From Atherinomorus stipes (lineage: Eukaryota > Chordata > Actinopteri > Atheriniformes > Atherinidae), in the NCBI GenBank assembly GCA_023101725.1, contig JALJCO010007112.1, forward strand, positions 124,001-188,000: a DNA stretch of 64,000 bases, written 5' to 3'. A model generated the notes under the pieces. It made no database searches. It had not been told where the DNA came from and saw only the letters and a program-made list of their open reading frames with translations. The first letter of the stretch is position 1, and each line of letters opens with the position of its first letter. The translations under genes were made by a program, and so were the position numbers. Below, piece by piece: positions 11,121-22,615 of the stretch.

Positions 11121-12322
11121 ACAGGTCTGATGGAGGGACGGATCCTCCCCAGAACCAGACCTCTACAGGTCTGATGGAGGGACAGATCCTCCCCAGAACC
11201 CGGACCTCTACAGGTCTGATGGAGGGATGGACCCTCCCAGGAACCTGGACCTCTACAGGTCTGATGGAGGGATGGATCCTCCCCAGAACCCGGACCTCTA
11301 CAGGTCTGCTGGAGGGATGGATCCTCCCCAGAACCCGGACCTCTACAGGTCTGATGGAGGGATGGATCCTATCCAGAACCCGGACCTCTACAGGTCTGCT
11401 GGAGGGATGGATCCTCCCCAGAACCCGGACCTCTACAGGTCTGATGGAGGGATGGATCCTCCCCAGAACCTGGACCTCTACAGGTCTGATGGAGGGACGG
11501 ACCCTCCCCAGAACCCGGACCTCTACAGGTCTGATGGAGGGACGGACCCTCCCCAGAACCCGGACCTCTACAGGTCTGCTGGAGGGATGGATCCTCCCCA
11601 GAACCCGGACCTCTACAGGTCTGATGGAGGGATGGATCCTCCCCAGAACTGGACCTCTACAGGTCTGATGGAGAGACGGACCCTCCCCGGAACCTGGACC
11701 TCTACAGGTCTGATGGAGGGACGGACCCTCCCCGGAACCTGGACCTCTACAGGTCTGATGGAGGGATGGACCCTCCCCAGAACCCGGACCTCTACAGGTC
11801 TGATGGAGAGACGGACCCTCCCCGGAACCTGGACCTCTACAGGTCTGATGGAGGGATGGATCCTATCCAGAACCAGACCTCTACAGGTCTGATGGAGGGA
11901 TGGATTCTCCCCAGAACCCGGACCTCTACAGGTCTGATGGAGGGGACGGCCCCTCCCCAGAACCCGGACCTCTACAGGTCTGATGGATGGATGGATCCTA
12001 TCCAGAACCAGACCTTTACAGGTCTGATGGAGGGATGGATCCTCTCCAGAACCTGGACCTCTACAGGTCTGATGGAGGGATGGACCCTCCCCAGAACCCG
12101 GACCTCTACAGGTCTGATGGAGGGACGGACCCTCCCAAGAACCCGGACCTCTACAGGTCTGATGGAGGGATGGATCCTCCCCAGAACCTGGACCTCTACA
12201 GGTCTGATGGAGGGATGGATCCTATCCAGAACCAGACCTTTACAGGTCTGATGGAGGGATGGATCCTCTCCAGAACCTGGACCTCTACAGGTCTGCTGGA
12301 GGGATGGATCCTCCCCAGAACC
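11121..12322. repeat. 45-bp minisatellite, about 27 units
   Basis: Tandem units with landmarks GGTCTGATGGAGGGATGG, ATCCTCCCCAGAACC and CGGACCTCTACA. Variants alternate ATCCTCCCC, ACCCTCCCC and ATCCTATCC, and CTGATGG with CTGCTGG, in mixed order, which allows higher-order patterns. Because 45 is a multiple of 3, long open frames occur (15-residue period); these are not genes. Many units contain GGATCC. It lies between ski and faap20. Confidence 0.95.
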
Positions 12323-12955
12323 TTACGGAGGATGAGGAACACATCGATGGTATTATATTGTATATCACTTTCTCGGTTGGTGTATTTTCTGGAGTTCAGA
12401 GCTGCGTGTAAACGATGTTCAGCAAACCCAGATCTGTGGGTCAGATCCTCTCTGTGCCCGGTTACTGGTCCAGCCTCGTCGTCCTCTGATGTTAAACTGT
12501 AACTGAGCTTTGGAAGTAGCTGAAGCTTTTACAAAGCAGAAGATGGAGGGGAAAGGTGAAGAGAAACCTTTTCTTTTATTCTCAGGAGAGAAGTGGGAAG
12601 CAGGAGATGTGTTAATGCTCCCATTTTGCTCTCCAAGCCTGAGCTCCTACGAGTGGTTTTAGCATGTAGTTTCCTGATTACCTAAATGGCACCTATTATG
12701 CTCATTTCCAGCTCTCTTTCTTCCATCCTGGGGTTCTACTGGTGAAACTTTGGATGATGCAGCTTCATTTATGTCAGATTGCCTCTCAGATGCACCTGAC
12801 CCATGACACAACAAACTGGTCAAAATCACTCTCCTTCTTTATCTAAAAAAAACACATTTAAGATTATTATTCTGATCACTTATTATTTTTCATGCACCAC
12901 GACTTCCTGACTTCTAGTGGAGATTATCCGAACAGAAAGACTCGATTCCACAGAT
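12323..12955. other. Intergenic stretch, no gene seen
   Basis: Unique-looking sequence to the right of the 45-bp array. No exon, RNA gene or transposon end was recognised. Confidence 0.5.
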
Positions 12956-12961
12956 GTGGCA

Positions 12962-13084
12962 CGCTGGATAAAATGTAAATAAAAACAGAATGCAATAATT
13001 TCCAAATCTCATCAACATATTTTATTCCCAGTAGAACAGAAACAACCAGATGTTGAAACATTTAACCATTTCATAAAGAATCAT
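12962..13084. repeat. Dispersed fish repeat fragment
   Basis: The segment AAAATGTAAATAAAAACAGA followed by ATGCAATAATTTCCAAATCTC resembles a very common teleost transposon end (usually read in the other direction as GATTTGCAAATCATTG...). Only one end is visible. Family assignment is from memory of that motif. Confidence 0.4.
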
Positions 13085-13700
13085 TCCAACTCTTTATTTT
13101 CAGAACACAAGTCAAGGATTATTACACCAAAGTAAAGTTATACATATAAATAATTAGGAAAAAAAGGTCTAGACTGAAGTAATAGCTTATATAATGCCTA
13201 CCCTTATAACTTTACATTGAAACAGAACAAAAAGTAACAGAGACAATTACAACAAAAGCTGACAGAAGTGATATTGACGATCATAGGAGAAACTATCCAG
13301 AGTAAGAAAACACACTTCATCAAACCAAAAGTCTATATTTGTCAATTGTCATGAGTTTAAACATTTTTTTGAACTTACAAATTGAACTACACATTTTAGC
13401 TCATCGCAGAGATCATTCCACAAGTTTACCCCTTTAACAGAAATACATTTACCTCTTAAGTTTGTCCGTACCTTTATTTTTTTTTAAACATACACGTCCC
13501 CCTGAGTTCATATGAACTTTCTCTGAGTGAGAAGATCTCCTGAATGCAGTGAGGAAGGAGGTTTTTGTGTGCCTTGAACATCATAAGAGAAGTTCTTAGC
13601 TCAACTAGATCTACAAGTTTTAAGGTATGGAATGTAAGGCAGTACAGAAAATGATGATGACTGACACTCCAGGCAAATAGGGTAAAAAATTTAACCAACT
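13085..13700 (-). mobile_element. LINE fragment, C-terminal coding end
   Basis: In reverse complement the sequence reads like the end of a fish non-LTR retrotransposon ORF2: FHTLKLVDLVELRTSLMMFK, then AHKNLLPHCIQEIFSLRESS, YELRGTCMF, and after a break VRTNLRGKCISVKGVNLWND. This series (KLxDLVxLxTxxxMxKAxNxLLP, then an RGTxxF block, then VKGVxLWN) is typical of that region. A T-rich tail follows, ending in a GAAAATAAAG-type 3' end near 13088. Frames are interrupted, so this is a dead fragment. Confidence 0.75.
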
Positions 13701-13959
13701 GGTATCACCATGAAATTTTCCTGGTTTATTCCTTACATCATTTTTTGTATTGCAAGTTTTCTGAAATTGTATGTTTAAGTATGCAAATCCGGTGTTATAT
13801 AGCCAAAAATGCACTAATTTGCATACATTTCTAGGAAAAAAAAAATCAAAACACTGGATTATAATAAAATAATCCATAAAAATAGAAGAGATGCAGAAAA
13901 TAACAAGATAAGATACAAGAAACAGAAGGCAACACAACAAACACTTAATAACACACAGG

Positions 13960-14470
13960 AGTTTAAAGGTTAAAATTTTTATGTGGATGTAATGAATGCA
14001 GTTGGAAATAGGTGAGTATTGAGCTGTGATTTGAAGGTGGGGGGGTCAGCAGTGTCATGGATGTGTTGTGGGAGGCAGTTCCAGAGGGGTGGCAATTGAG
14101 GAGGAGCAGTGGAGATGTGGAGAAGAGTAACCAGGAGATGAGGATGGTATGGTTGATGAAGGCAGCAGTGAGGTCCAGGAGGATGAGGATGGAGAGAAGT
14201 CTGGCGTTGGAGGAGATCGTTGGTGACTTTGAGAAGGGTGCTGCACAGAATCCAGACCGGGATTGTTCATAGAGATCCTTGTTGGTGAGATGGGCTTTGA
14301 TTTGGGAGACAACAGCTTTTCTAGGATTTGGGATATGAATGGGAGGTCGGAAATGGGCCGAGAGTTGCTGATGTCGTCAGGGTTGAGTCCCGGTTTCATG
14401 AGAATGGAGGTGACAGCAGCCAGTTTGAGAGAATGAGGAACAGTGGAGGAGTTCACAGTTCTGAGGGTAA
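13960..14470 (-). mobile_element. L2/CR1-like LINE fragment, reverse transcriptase with internal deletion
   Basis: In reverse complement, HSLKLAAVTSILMKPGLNPD followed by DISNSRPISDLPFISQILEK matches the reverse-transcriptase start of L2/CR1-type fish LINEs (AAVTPILKKPGLDP...YRPISNLPFISKILEK). Further on a DLTAAF block, normally followed by the catalytic FADD region, jumps directly to the ORF end (LPPTTHPLTLTPPTFKSQLN). Most of the polymerase domain is therefore deleted. Frameshifts are also present. It is a decayed copy, lying next to the other minus-strand LINE piece. Confidence 0.75.
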
Positions 14471-14529
14471 GCGGAGAGATGGTGGGGAGGCCCTGCTTAA
14501 CAAGGGAGGAAGTGATGGGATCAAGAATG

Positions 14530-15002
14530 AAAAAGGAAAAGAAAAAAAAAGAGAAAAGGGGGGGTGCGGGGGGGGGCCCAACAGGGAAGAAAGGGTACCC
14601 ACCCTACCAGGGCCCGCCTGCCAGGCCGGCCGGCCAGGGACCCAGAGGGACCCCTAAACGCGACCCACAGAAAGCCAACCGACCCGCCCACAAACAAAAC
14701 CAGACCAACGGAACACCAACGAACGCCAAACAGACGGGGCCCACGAGACCCCAAACGAAACAACCAAAACGGACCCGCCCACAAAACACAAAACCAGACC
14801 CAACGGAACACCAAACGAACACCAAAACAGGCGGGGGCCATCAAGAAAGACGAACTCTAATGAAGGACCATAAAGGGCCGCTCCCTGACCAAGGCCACCC
14901 ACCAAAGGCGACGCCTCCAAAGGAGGCGGCACTCCAACAGAAGAGGACCTCAAAAGAGCGGGCATTCATAAGAAGGGACAGAACGGGGAGCCACACGGGA
15001 CT

Positions 15003-15005
<3 letters not shown>
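14530..15005. repeat. T-depleted low-complexity tract
   Basis: Over about 470 bases T almost disappears from the plus strand, while A, C and G alternate in short motifs (AACCAGACC, ACGGAACACCAA, CCCGCCCACAAA). Sub-blocks repeat imperfectly, for example CGGAACACCAACGAACGCC and CGGAACACCAAACGAACACC. Open frames on either strand only reflect the missing T. It runs directly into the poly-A tract. Confidence 0.85.
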
Positions 15006-16265
<1,260 letters not shown>

Positions 16266-18310
16266 GCTATAGCTGTGGTGGAATATAGGTGTGGTGCAGT
16301 ATAGGTGAGGTGTAGTATAGGTGTGGTGTAGTATAGGCGTGTGGTGTAGTATAGGTATGGTGTAGTGCAGTGTGTGGTGTAGTATAGGTGTGGTGTAGTA
16401 TAGGTGTGGTGTAGTGCAGGTGTGGTGTAGTATAGGTATGGTGTAGTATAGGTGAGGTGTAGCATAGCTGTTGTGTAGTATAGCTGTGGTGTAGTATAGG
16501 TGTGGTGTGGTATAGGTGTGATGTAGTATAGGTGTGGTGAATATATAGGGTAGTATAGCTGTGGTGTAGTATAGGTGAGGTGTAGTTATAGGTGTGGTGT
16601 AGTATAGGTGAGGTGTAGTATAGGTGTGGTGTAGTATAGGCTTGGTGTAGTATAGGTCTGGTGTAGTATAGGCATGGTGTAGTATAGGCTTGGTGTAGTA
16701 TAGCTGTGGTGTAGTATAGGCGTGGTGTAGTATAGGTGAGGTGTAGTATAGCTGTAGGTGTAGTATAGGTGAGTGTAGTATAGGTGTGGTGTAGTATAGG
16801 TGAGGTGTAGTATAGGTGTGGTGTAGTATAGGTGAGGTGTAGTATAGGTGGGGTGTAGTATAGGTGTGGTGTAGTATAGCTGTGGTGTAGTATAGGCTTG
16901 GTTAAGTATAGGTGTGGTGTAATATAGGTATGGTGTAGTGCAGGTGTGGTGTAGTATAGGTGTGGTGTAGTATAGGTGTGGTGTAGTATAGGTGTGGTGT
17001 AGTATAGGTGTGGTGTTTGGTGTGGTGTAGTATAGGCTTGATGTAGTATAGGTGAGGTGTAGTATAGCTGTGGTGTAGTATAGGTGAGGTGTAGTATAGC
17101 TGTTGTGTAGTATAGGTGTGGTGTAGTATAGGTGTGGTGTAGTATAGGTGTAATTGTAGTATAGCTGTGGTGTAGTATAGGTGAGGTGTAGTATAGGCTG
17201 TGGTGTAGTATAGATGTGTGTAGTATAGGTGTGGTGTAGTATAGGCGTGGGAGTTTAGCTGTGGTGTAGTATAGGTGTGGTATAGTATAGGTGTGGTTTA
17301 ATATAGGTGAGGTGTAGTATAGGTGTGGTGTAGTATAGCTGTGGTGTAGTATAGGTGTGGTATAGTATAAGTGAGGTATAGTATAGCTGTGATGTAGTAT
17401 AGGTGTGGTGTAGTATAGGCCTGATGTAGTATAGGTGGGGTGAAGTATAGCTGTGGTGTAGTATAGGCGTAGTGTAGTATAGGTGTGGTGTAGTATAGGT
17501 GTGGTGTAGTATAGGTGTGGTGTAGTATAGGCTTGGTGTAGTATAGGCGTGGTGTAGTATAGGTGAGGTGTAGTATTGCTGTGGTGAAGTATAGGCTTGG
17601 TGTATCATAGGTGTGGTGTAATATAGCTGTGGTGTAGTATAGACGAGGTGTAGTATAGGTGTGTTGTAGTATAGGCTTGGTGTAGTATAGGTGTGGTGTA
17701 GTATAGGCGTGGTGTAGTATAGGTGAGGTGTAGTAAATCTGGGGTGTAGTATAGAGTGGTATGGTAGTATAGGCGTGGTGTAATATAGGGGAGGTGTAGT
17801 ATAGCTGTGGTGTAGTATAGGCATGGTGTAGTATAGTCTGGTGTAGTATAGGTGTGGTGTAGTATAGGCGTGGTGTAGTATAGGTGAGGTGTAGTATAGC
17901 TGGGGTGCAGTATAGGTGAGGTGTAGTATAGGCATGGTGTAGTATAGGCGTGGTGTAGTATAGGTGTGTGTAGTATAGCTGGGGTGTAGTATAGCTGTGG
18001 TGTAGTATAGGCATGGTGTAGTATAGTCTTGGTGTAGTATAGGCGTGGTGTAGTATAGGTGAGGTGTAGTATAGCTGGGGTGCAGTATAGGTGAGGTGTA
18101 GTATAGGCATGGTGTAGTATAGGCATGGTGTAGTATAGGTGAGGTATAGTATAGCTGAGGTGTAGTATGGGATGATGTAGTATGGGGGTGGTGTAGTATG
18201 GGGTGGTGTAGTATAGGTGAGGTGTAGTATAGGTGAGGTGTGGTATAGGCGTGGTGTCGTATAGCTTTGTTGTAGTACAGGTGTTTTGTAGTATATGTAT
18301 GGTGTAGTGT
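16266..18310. repeat. 16-bp minisatellite, about 125 units, plus orientation
   Basis: Tandem units of the type GTGTGGTGTAGTATAG over about 2 kb, with variants GTGAGGTG, GCGTGG, GCATGG and CTGTGG before GTGTAGTATAG. Three units make 48 bp, so the reverse strand shows long open frames of the YYTTPILHHTYTTP type; these are not genes. Occasional units are one or two bases short or long. Confidence 0.96.
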
Positions 18311-18448
18311 CAGACTCTACTTCGGTCCTGTGGCCGTTTAATCAGGTTTTGGCAGACGATCACTTTTTTGCACAACAGCGGCAGGTGTGCAGTAGTTTGA
18401 GCAAGAAACTGAGGGAGTGCAAACTAGTCGCCTCCCAGACTTCCAGAC
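18311..18448. other. Unique spacer between inverted minisatellite arms
   Basis: About 138 bp with no copy of the 16-bp unit. The repeats to its left and right are in opposite orientation, so this spacer would be the loop of a large hairpin. No coding match recognised. Confidence 0.7.
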
Positions 18449-18660
18449 TATACTACACCACATGTATACTACCCCATGCTTACTACTATACTACACCTCA
18501 CCTATTTTCCACCACACGCCTATACTACACCTCAACTATACTACACCTCGCCTATACTACACTACGCCTATACTACACCACGCCTATACTACACCACGCC
18601 TATACCACACCTTACCTATACTACACCCTAGTTATACAACACCTCACCTATATTACACCA
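18449..18660. repeat. 16-bp minisatellite, inverted orientation, about 13 units
   Basis: TATACTACACCACGCC-type units are the exact reverse complement of the units in the 16266-18310 array (GGCGTGGTGTAGTATA). The block is shorter and ends abruptly at ATATTACACC. The variant forms present (CACGCC, CTCACC, CTCAAC) correspond to variants in the main array, so it derives from that array by inversion or inverted duplication. Confidence 0.93.
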
Positions 18661-18810
18661 TTATTGTTAAGAAAAAAAGTCAGATTCTCATCTGTTCTCA
18701 TTACACATGGACAGAAACGCTCCCACGGCAATGGCGGATGGGCTAGTTGTGGCGTTTGGCCGGATTAGTCTATAGGGCATGCTTCTAATGTTTTTTTTCT
18801 CTCCCTTTTG

Positions 18811-18891
18811 CTTATAATGTTTTATGTAAAGCACTTTGAATTGTTCTGTACATGAAATGTGCTATACAAATAAACTTGCCTTGCCTTGCCT
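18811..18891 (+). mobile_element. LINE (L2-type) 3' tail
   Basis: TTATGTAAAGCACTTTGAAT, then CATGAAATGTGCTATACAAA and a TAAACTTGCC(TTGCC)n end, is the characteristic 3' terminus of fish L2-type LINEs and the SINEs that share their tail. Only the tail is present, a typical 5'-truncated insertion. Confidence 0.7.
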
Positions 18892-18894
18892 AGG

Positions 18895-19340
18895 GCAGAT
18901 GTTGCTGTTGATGTAGTGTTGTGAGAGCAGAGCTGGTCTCTCTTCAGTCTGACACTAAGTCGTCATTCATTCAGCACTGAGCCCTGGTGGTTACATTGTC
19001 ATGAGTCGGCAGCACAACACTTTCTGTTTAGCTGTCTGTGTGTATATTAAGTGGTAATGAATACAAGCAAGATAGATAGCCCCTACTTCATCCTGTCAAG
19101 GCCAGAGCAGCTAGACGGTGTGGAGCGGATGCCAACCCTAGTTTTCAATGATTCATGCAGTGTTCATCCTCCTATCTATTTTACTCATTTAAGACCATGA
19201 TTTATTTACATGTCGTTTATTGGGCTTTCTCCTTGACCACCTTGTTAAGTATGTTTGGAGCCTAGCAGAAAACAAAGCACGTGATTGGCTGCATGTAGTG
19301 AACACATGGGTCCTGCAGACTGTGATGACCATGACTCATA
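18895..19340. other. Intergenic stretch, no gene seen
   Basis: Unique-looking sequence without recognised exons or repeats. Confidence 0.5.
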
Positions 19341-20350
19341 GGGCCGGATCTGTCAAACGTTTGCGTGTATAAAAACGTGAGCTATCTCACTCCACACGCA
19401 AAACAATGTACAAACTAATCTATTAACAGCGTGCTAAAAGGGTTCGGTCTTTAAAAACTTGCAAAATAGCACCTCTTATCCATTTAGTACTTTTTCTGCA
19501 ATGAATATGCAATATGGGGCGTTTACACGCACTTTTGCATGTAATGGGAGGAGAAAATGTTAATATATTAATTTAGCACTCGCAAGATGATTTATCAACT
19601 GTTAGACGCATTGCATTGCTGGTTTTTTGCGTCTATTTTAGTACGTCTGATAATCAGGTGCAACTTGCAGCTTTGTGCACAAAAGGCTGCAACTTCTGAG
19701 AGGGACAATCTCGGACACGCACAAATCATTTCTCATGAGCAGTGAGGGCAGTGTATTTAGTTCTCATTGTTGATTCAAAATCAGTACAGCAAATCATTAT
19801 TTAACACGGGTGTAAAATATTCTGGATAAATGAAAGTTTTCAGCCAGTGTGGAGCTTAATGAGAACTAAAGCTGCATTAATTGTGTCTTTTTATTTCCCC
19901 TTTTTGCCAATGTCACGTTTTAACTTGGATTTCAGCACCTGGACAGGATCACAGTCACGTGGCAGTGCAAGCTCTGAAGCCGTTGACATTGTGCCAAAGT
20001 GCGCAACCCCTGCGTTATAGAGACCATGTTGGAGCTGCAGACACTTTCATTTGTTCAACAACTCCTGATCCATGTTCTCATAAATTGGCCTCTTCCGAGG
20101 CTCTAAACAGATACTTGTTGTATCATTTTTTGTATTTCTCATACTTATTTTAAATTATTTTCATTTATTCCATCCTCCAAATATCTCCATCCTCATCTGG
20201 CGACTGGCATCATGAATCATTTTGCGCTGTTGTCTCTCGCAATTCGCCACGCTGCAAACCTCGAAATACGCAAAACCTTATTTATACAGGGGCGTATGCA
20301 ACACGTTTGCACTCGCTGTCATTTGCGCCTTCATTCTTGGTAAATCACCC
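19341..20350. mobile_element. Probable non-autonomous DNA transposon with TAGGGCCGGAT end
   Basis: The left end (AGGGCCGGATCTGTCAAACG then TTTGCGTGTATAAAAACG) resembles the fish elements beginning AGGGCCGGATTTACTAA. The right end in reverse complement carries GATTTACCAAG followed by GGCGCAAATGACAGCGAGTG. Inverted similarity is only partial. Short motifs such as TTTGCG, CGCAA and GTGCAA recur in both orientations. There is no coding region. Boundaries are approximate. Confidence 0.4.
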
Positions 20351-21188
20351 ACAAACTCCTCCAAACACATGGTCAGTTTTCACATTTATTCAGTCGAAAA
20401 TCACAGATGTAGATTATTACATCACTTCAAGGGAATGATGATGATCACAACAATCTTGAATTATATACAAAAATGAGGCATAATGACCAACATTCATTTC
20501 CATTTTTTACCCCCACCCCTTGCCACTTAGAACAAAACCACAAGGGGTAATGACTGAAAGTCACCCCTTAGAAACTGGGACACCCCTTCAGCAATTTCAT
20601 ACGTCATCAGTGATCCTGCCGGTTTGTGTGTAAGCAAATGGAGAAATCAAGTTATCTGCAACTGTGGGTTAACGTCACCAAGCAAGTCCGATCTGTGCAT
20701 GACATTCCTCTTGTGTTGTATCCATGATTTCCTCCATGTAACTGAAGACCAGCAGTAATGTTACTGAAGTTTTTATTGATAATCTATCACTGTAGATTAT
20801 CAGGGCTGCCTACAGAGCACCACTGGTTTTCAGCCTAGTAGCGTTTATGTTACTGGAGCTTCAACGTAGTGCTAGACATTTTTTTCACGTGCGTTTTACA
20901 AAGAAAATTACTGTTAAACATTTAAACAATGTTAAACTAGACAATACAACAGTTGTCGTACATTATAAAACTTTATACAGAGAGAATATTTACATTTGTA
21001 GATTTTTTGGGACTCTGTAGCAGCCATCTTGCAGGTACCCCTTCAATGTAAGTGTGCATCTGAAAAGGCCTTTGTTTGAAGGGGTATACCCCTGTGTCCT
21101 AACGACACTGCAATGGGCCCTACCACTCTGTCCTAAGAGGACAAAGACACCCATACACCTCTGTCCTAACAGGATTGAGACAGCCCTA
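20351..21188. other. Intergenic stretch, no gene seen
   Basis: Includes patches rich in CACCCCTT and AAGGGGTA in both orientations (20510-20590 and 21035-21095), suggesting a decayed inverted-repeat element, but I cannot define ends. Confidence 0.4.
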
Positions 21189-21545
21189 CCCTTAGTACCA
21201 ACATGGCGGTTTAACCACCACAGCCTACCTGAGTATTGTTGCTGACCATGTCCATCCCTTTATGACCACAGTGTAGCATCCTCTGATGCTACTTCCAGCA
21301 GTATGATGCACCATATCACAAAGCTCACATCATCTCCACCTGCTTTCTGGAACATGACCATGAGTTCACTGGACTCCAGTGTTCTCAGCTTTGGGATGAG
21401 TTGGAACGGGAGATTCTCATCAGGATGTGACGCTGTCATGTCAATATGAAGCAAAATCTCTGATGTTTTTTAACACTTTGTTGTATCTATGACAGTAGGA
21501 ATGAGGATAGTTCAGGAGGAGCATGGTGCCAAAGGTGGACCTGAA
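21189..21545 (+). mobile_element. Tc1 3' fragment, same family as 9392-10616
   Basis: From CCTTAGTACCAAC the sequence follows the 3' third of the Tc1 element above almost base for base (GGCGGTTTAACCACCACAGC, then GAGTATTGTTGCTGACCATG), including the shared change that turns the usual transposase text into GGTTTAACCACC. It carries extra internal deletions around the PDLNP region (the CTCAATCCAACGGAGCAG stretch is missing) and lacks the right terminal repeat. It is a dead fragment. Confidence 0.88.
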
Positions 21546-22489
21546 ATCTCAATGGAAAACCAGTAAAAAAAACCAAACAACAAAAAAAAAAACCTAAAAG
21601 ACTTGAAACAGAAACCAACAAAAACTAAACCAAAACCCACTGTTATCTGCATATACCAGGATTAAGTAAAAAAATGTAAAAGAATCTTATTTTACATTGA
21701 GCATTTCATATTCTGCAGGCAGTCGAGGATGACCTTCGAACTCACATCTCTTGGAAGAGACATGTTTATGAATGGCAGAGCTCGAACGCTGCGAATAAAA
21801 GCTCAAGTGATCCTTGAGGTAACTCGCAAATCATGGAGGCAGATGAGCTTCCAAAAATAAAGCTTCATAAAAGGTAAACCATTAGGCCAGTGTTCTATTT
21901 ACTTTGTCCATGGAGGATTGTAGGATACAAGGACCTATTGCAGAACAAGCAGTGCTTCTCTTTCTAAAAATGTTGATTTCTTTTACATTAGAATCCATGA
22001 AAATCTGATTCTAAAGATACATCTTTCAAGTTCGAGAAACAAGCCCTGCTTTGGTTTGATTGGTTGCTCCCAACTGTCTCCATCAATTACACAACTTGCT
22101 CCAAATCCAGTTGTAATAAGCACACATTCAGTTCAGTTTATGGTCATCTTGTTTTTTGCACATTTTTCATGTCTTGTTCACACTAAGTCCTCTACAGCAG
22201 GTCTGTTGGACGTCTCCCTGCTATCACCCGCCTCTCTCCACACTTTCTATTCAGCTACTTTCAGATTTAACGCCATGGACTATCCCTGTTTCATCAGTTT
22301 CCTGACCTACCCTGAGATTATATGATTAATTCCTGCCGTAACACATAAGTCAAAGAAGCTTCAGGTGTCATTTTTAAATAGCGTTTACATAAACACGCGC
22401 TCATTATATGAAGTAAATCTAGTACATTAGTTTATATACTTTACCACCTTTCAAGACAATGTGGCAGGACAAAGGAGGGCCTGGGTGGG
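21546..22489. other. Intergenic stretch, no gene seen
   Basis: AT-rich sequence with no recognised exon or transposon end. Confidence 0.5.
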
Positions 22490-22590
22490 ATTCGATCCCC
22501 AGACTCCCGGGTGAGATTCATGCACGCGAAACAGTCAGCCAAAGGGACATCCCCGTGACCAAGTAGCCAGGGCGCATGATCAGTCGGAGG
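22490..22590 (-). other. Possible tRNA-like (SINE-head) relic
   Basis: On the minus strand, TTGGCTGACTGTTTCGCGTG is followed by ATGAATCTCACCCGGGAGTC and GGGGATCGAATCCCACC. The last part resembles a T-arm and B box (GATCGAATCCC), and TGGCTGACTG loosely resembles an A box. Stems cannot all be paired, so this is not a functional tRNA gene. It could be a SINE head or a tRNA pseudogene. It directly abuts the 36-bp array. Confidence 0.3.
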
Positions 22591-22615
22591 CATAGCGACA
22601 GGAGCCCACAAAATG

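Noticed and set aside
11121..12322. Open frames of 160-220 codons with a 15-residue period
   Set aside because: Three overlapping frames are all explained by the 45-bp tandem repeat; no start context, splice sites or homologue.
16266..18310. Long minus-strand Tyr/Thr/Pro/His-rich frames, up to 270 codons
   Set aside because: Translation of the 16-bp minisatellite; frames shift at each irregular unit.
22490..22590. A functional tRNA gene on the minus strand
   Set aside because: T-arm-like sequence is present but acceptor and D stems do not pair; kept only as a low-confidence tRNA-like relic.
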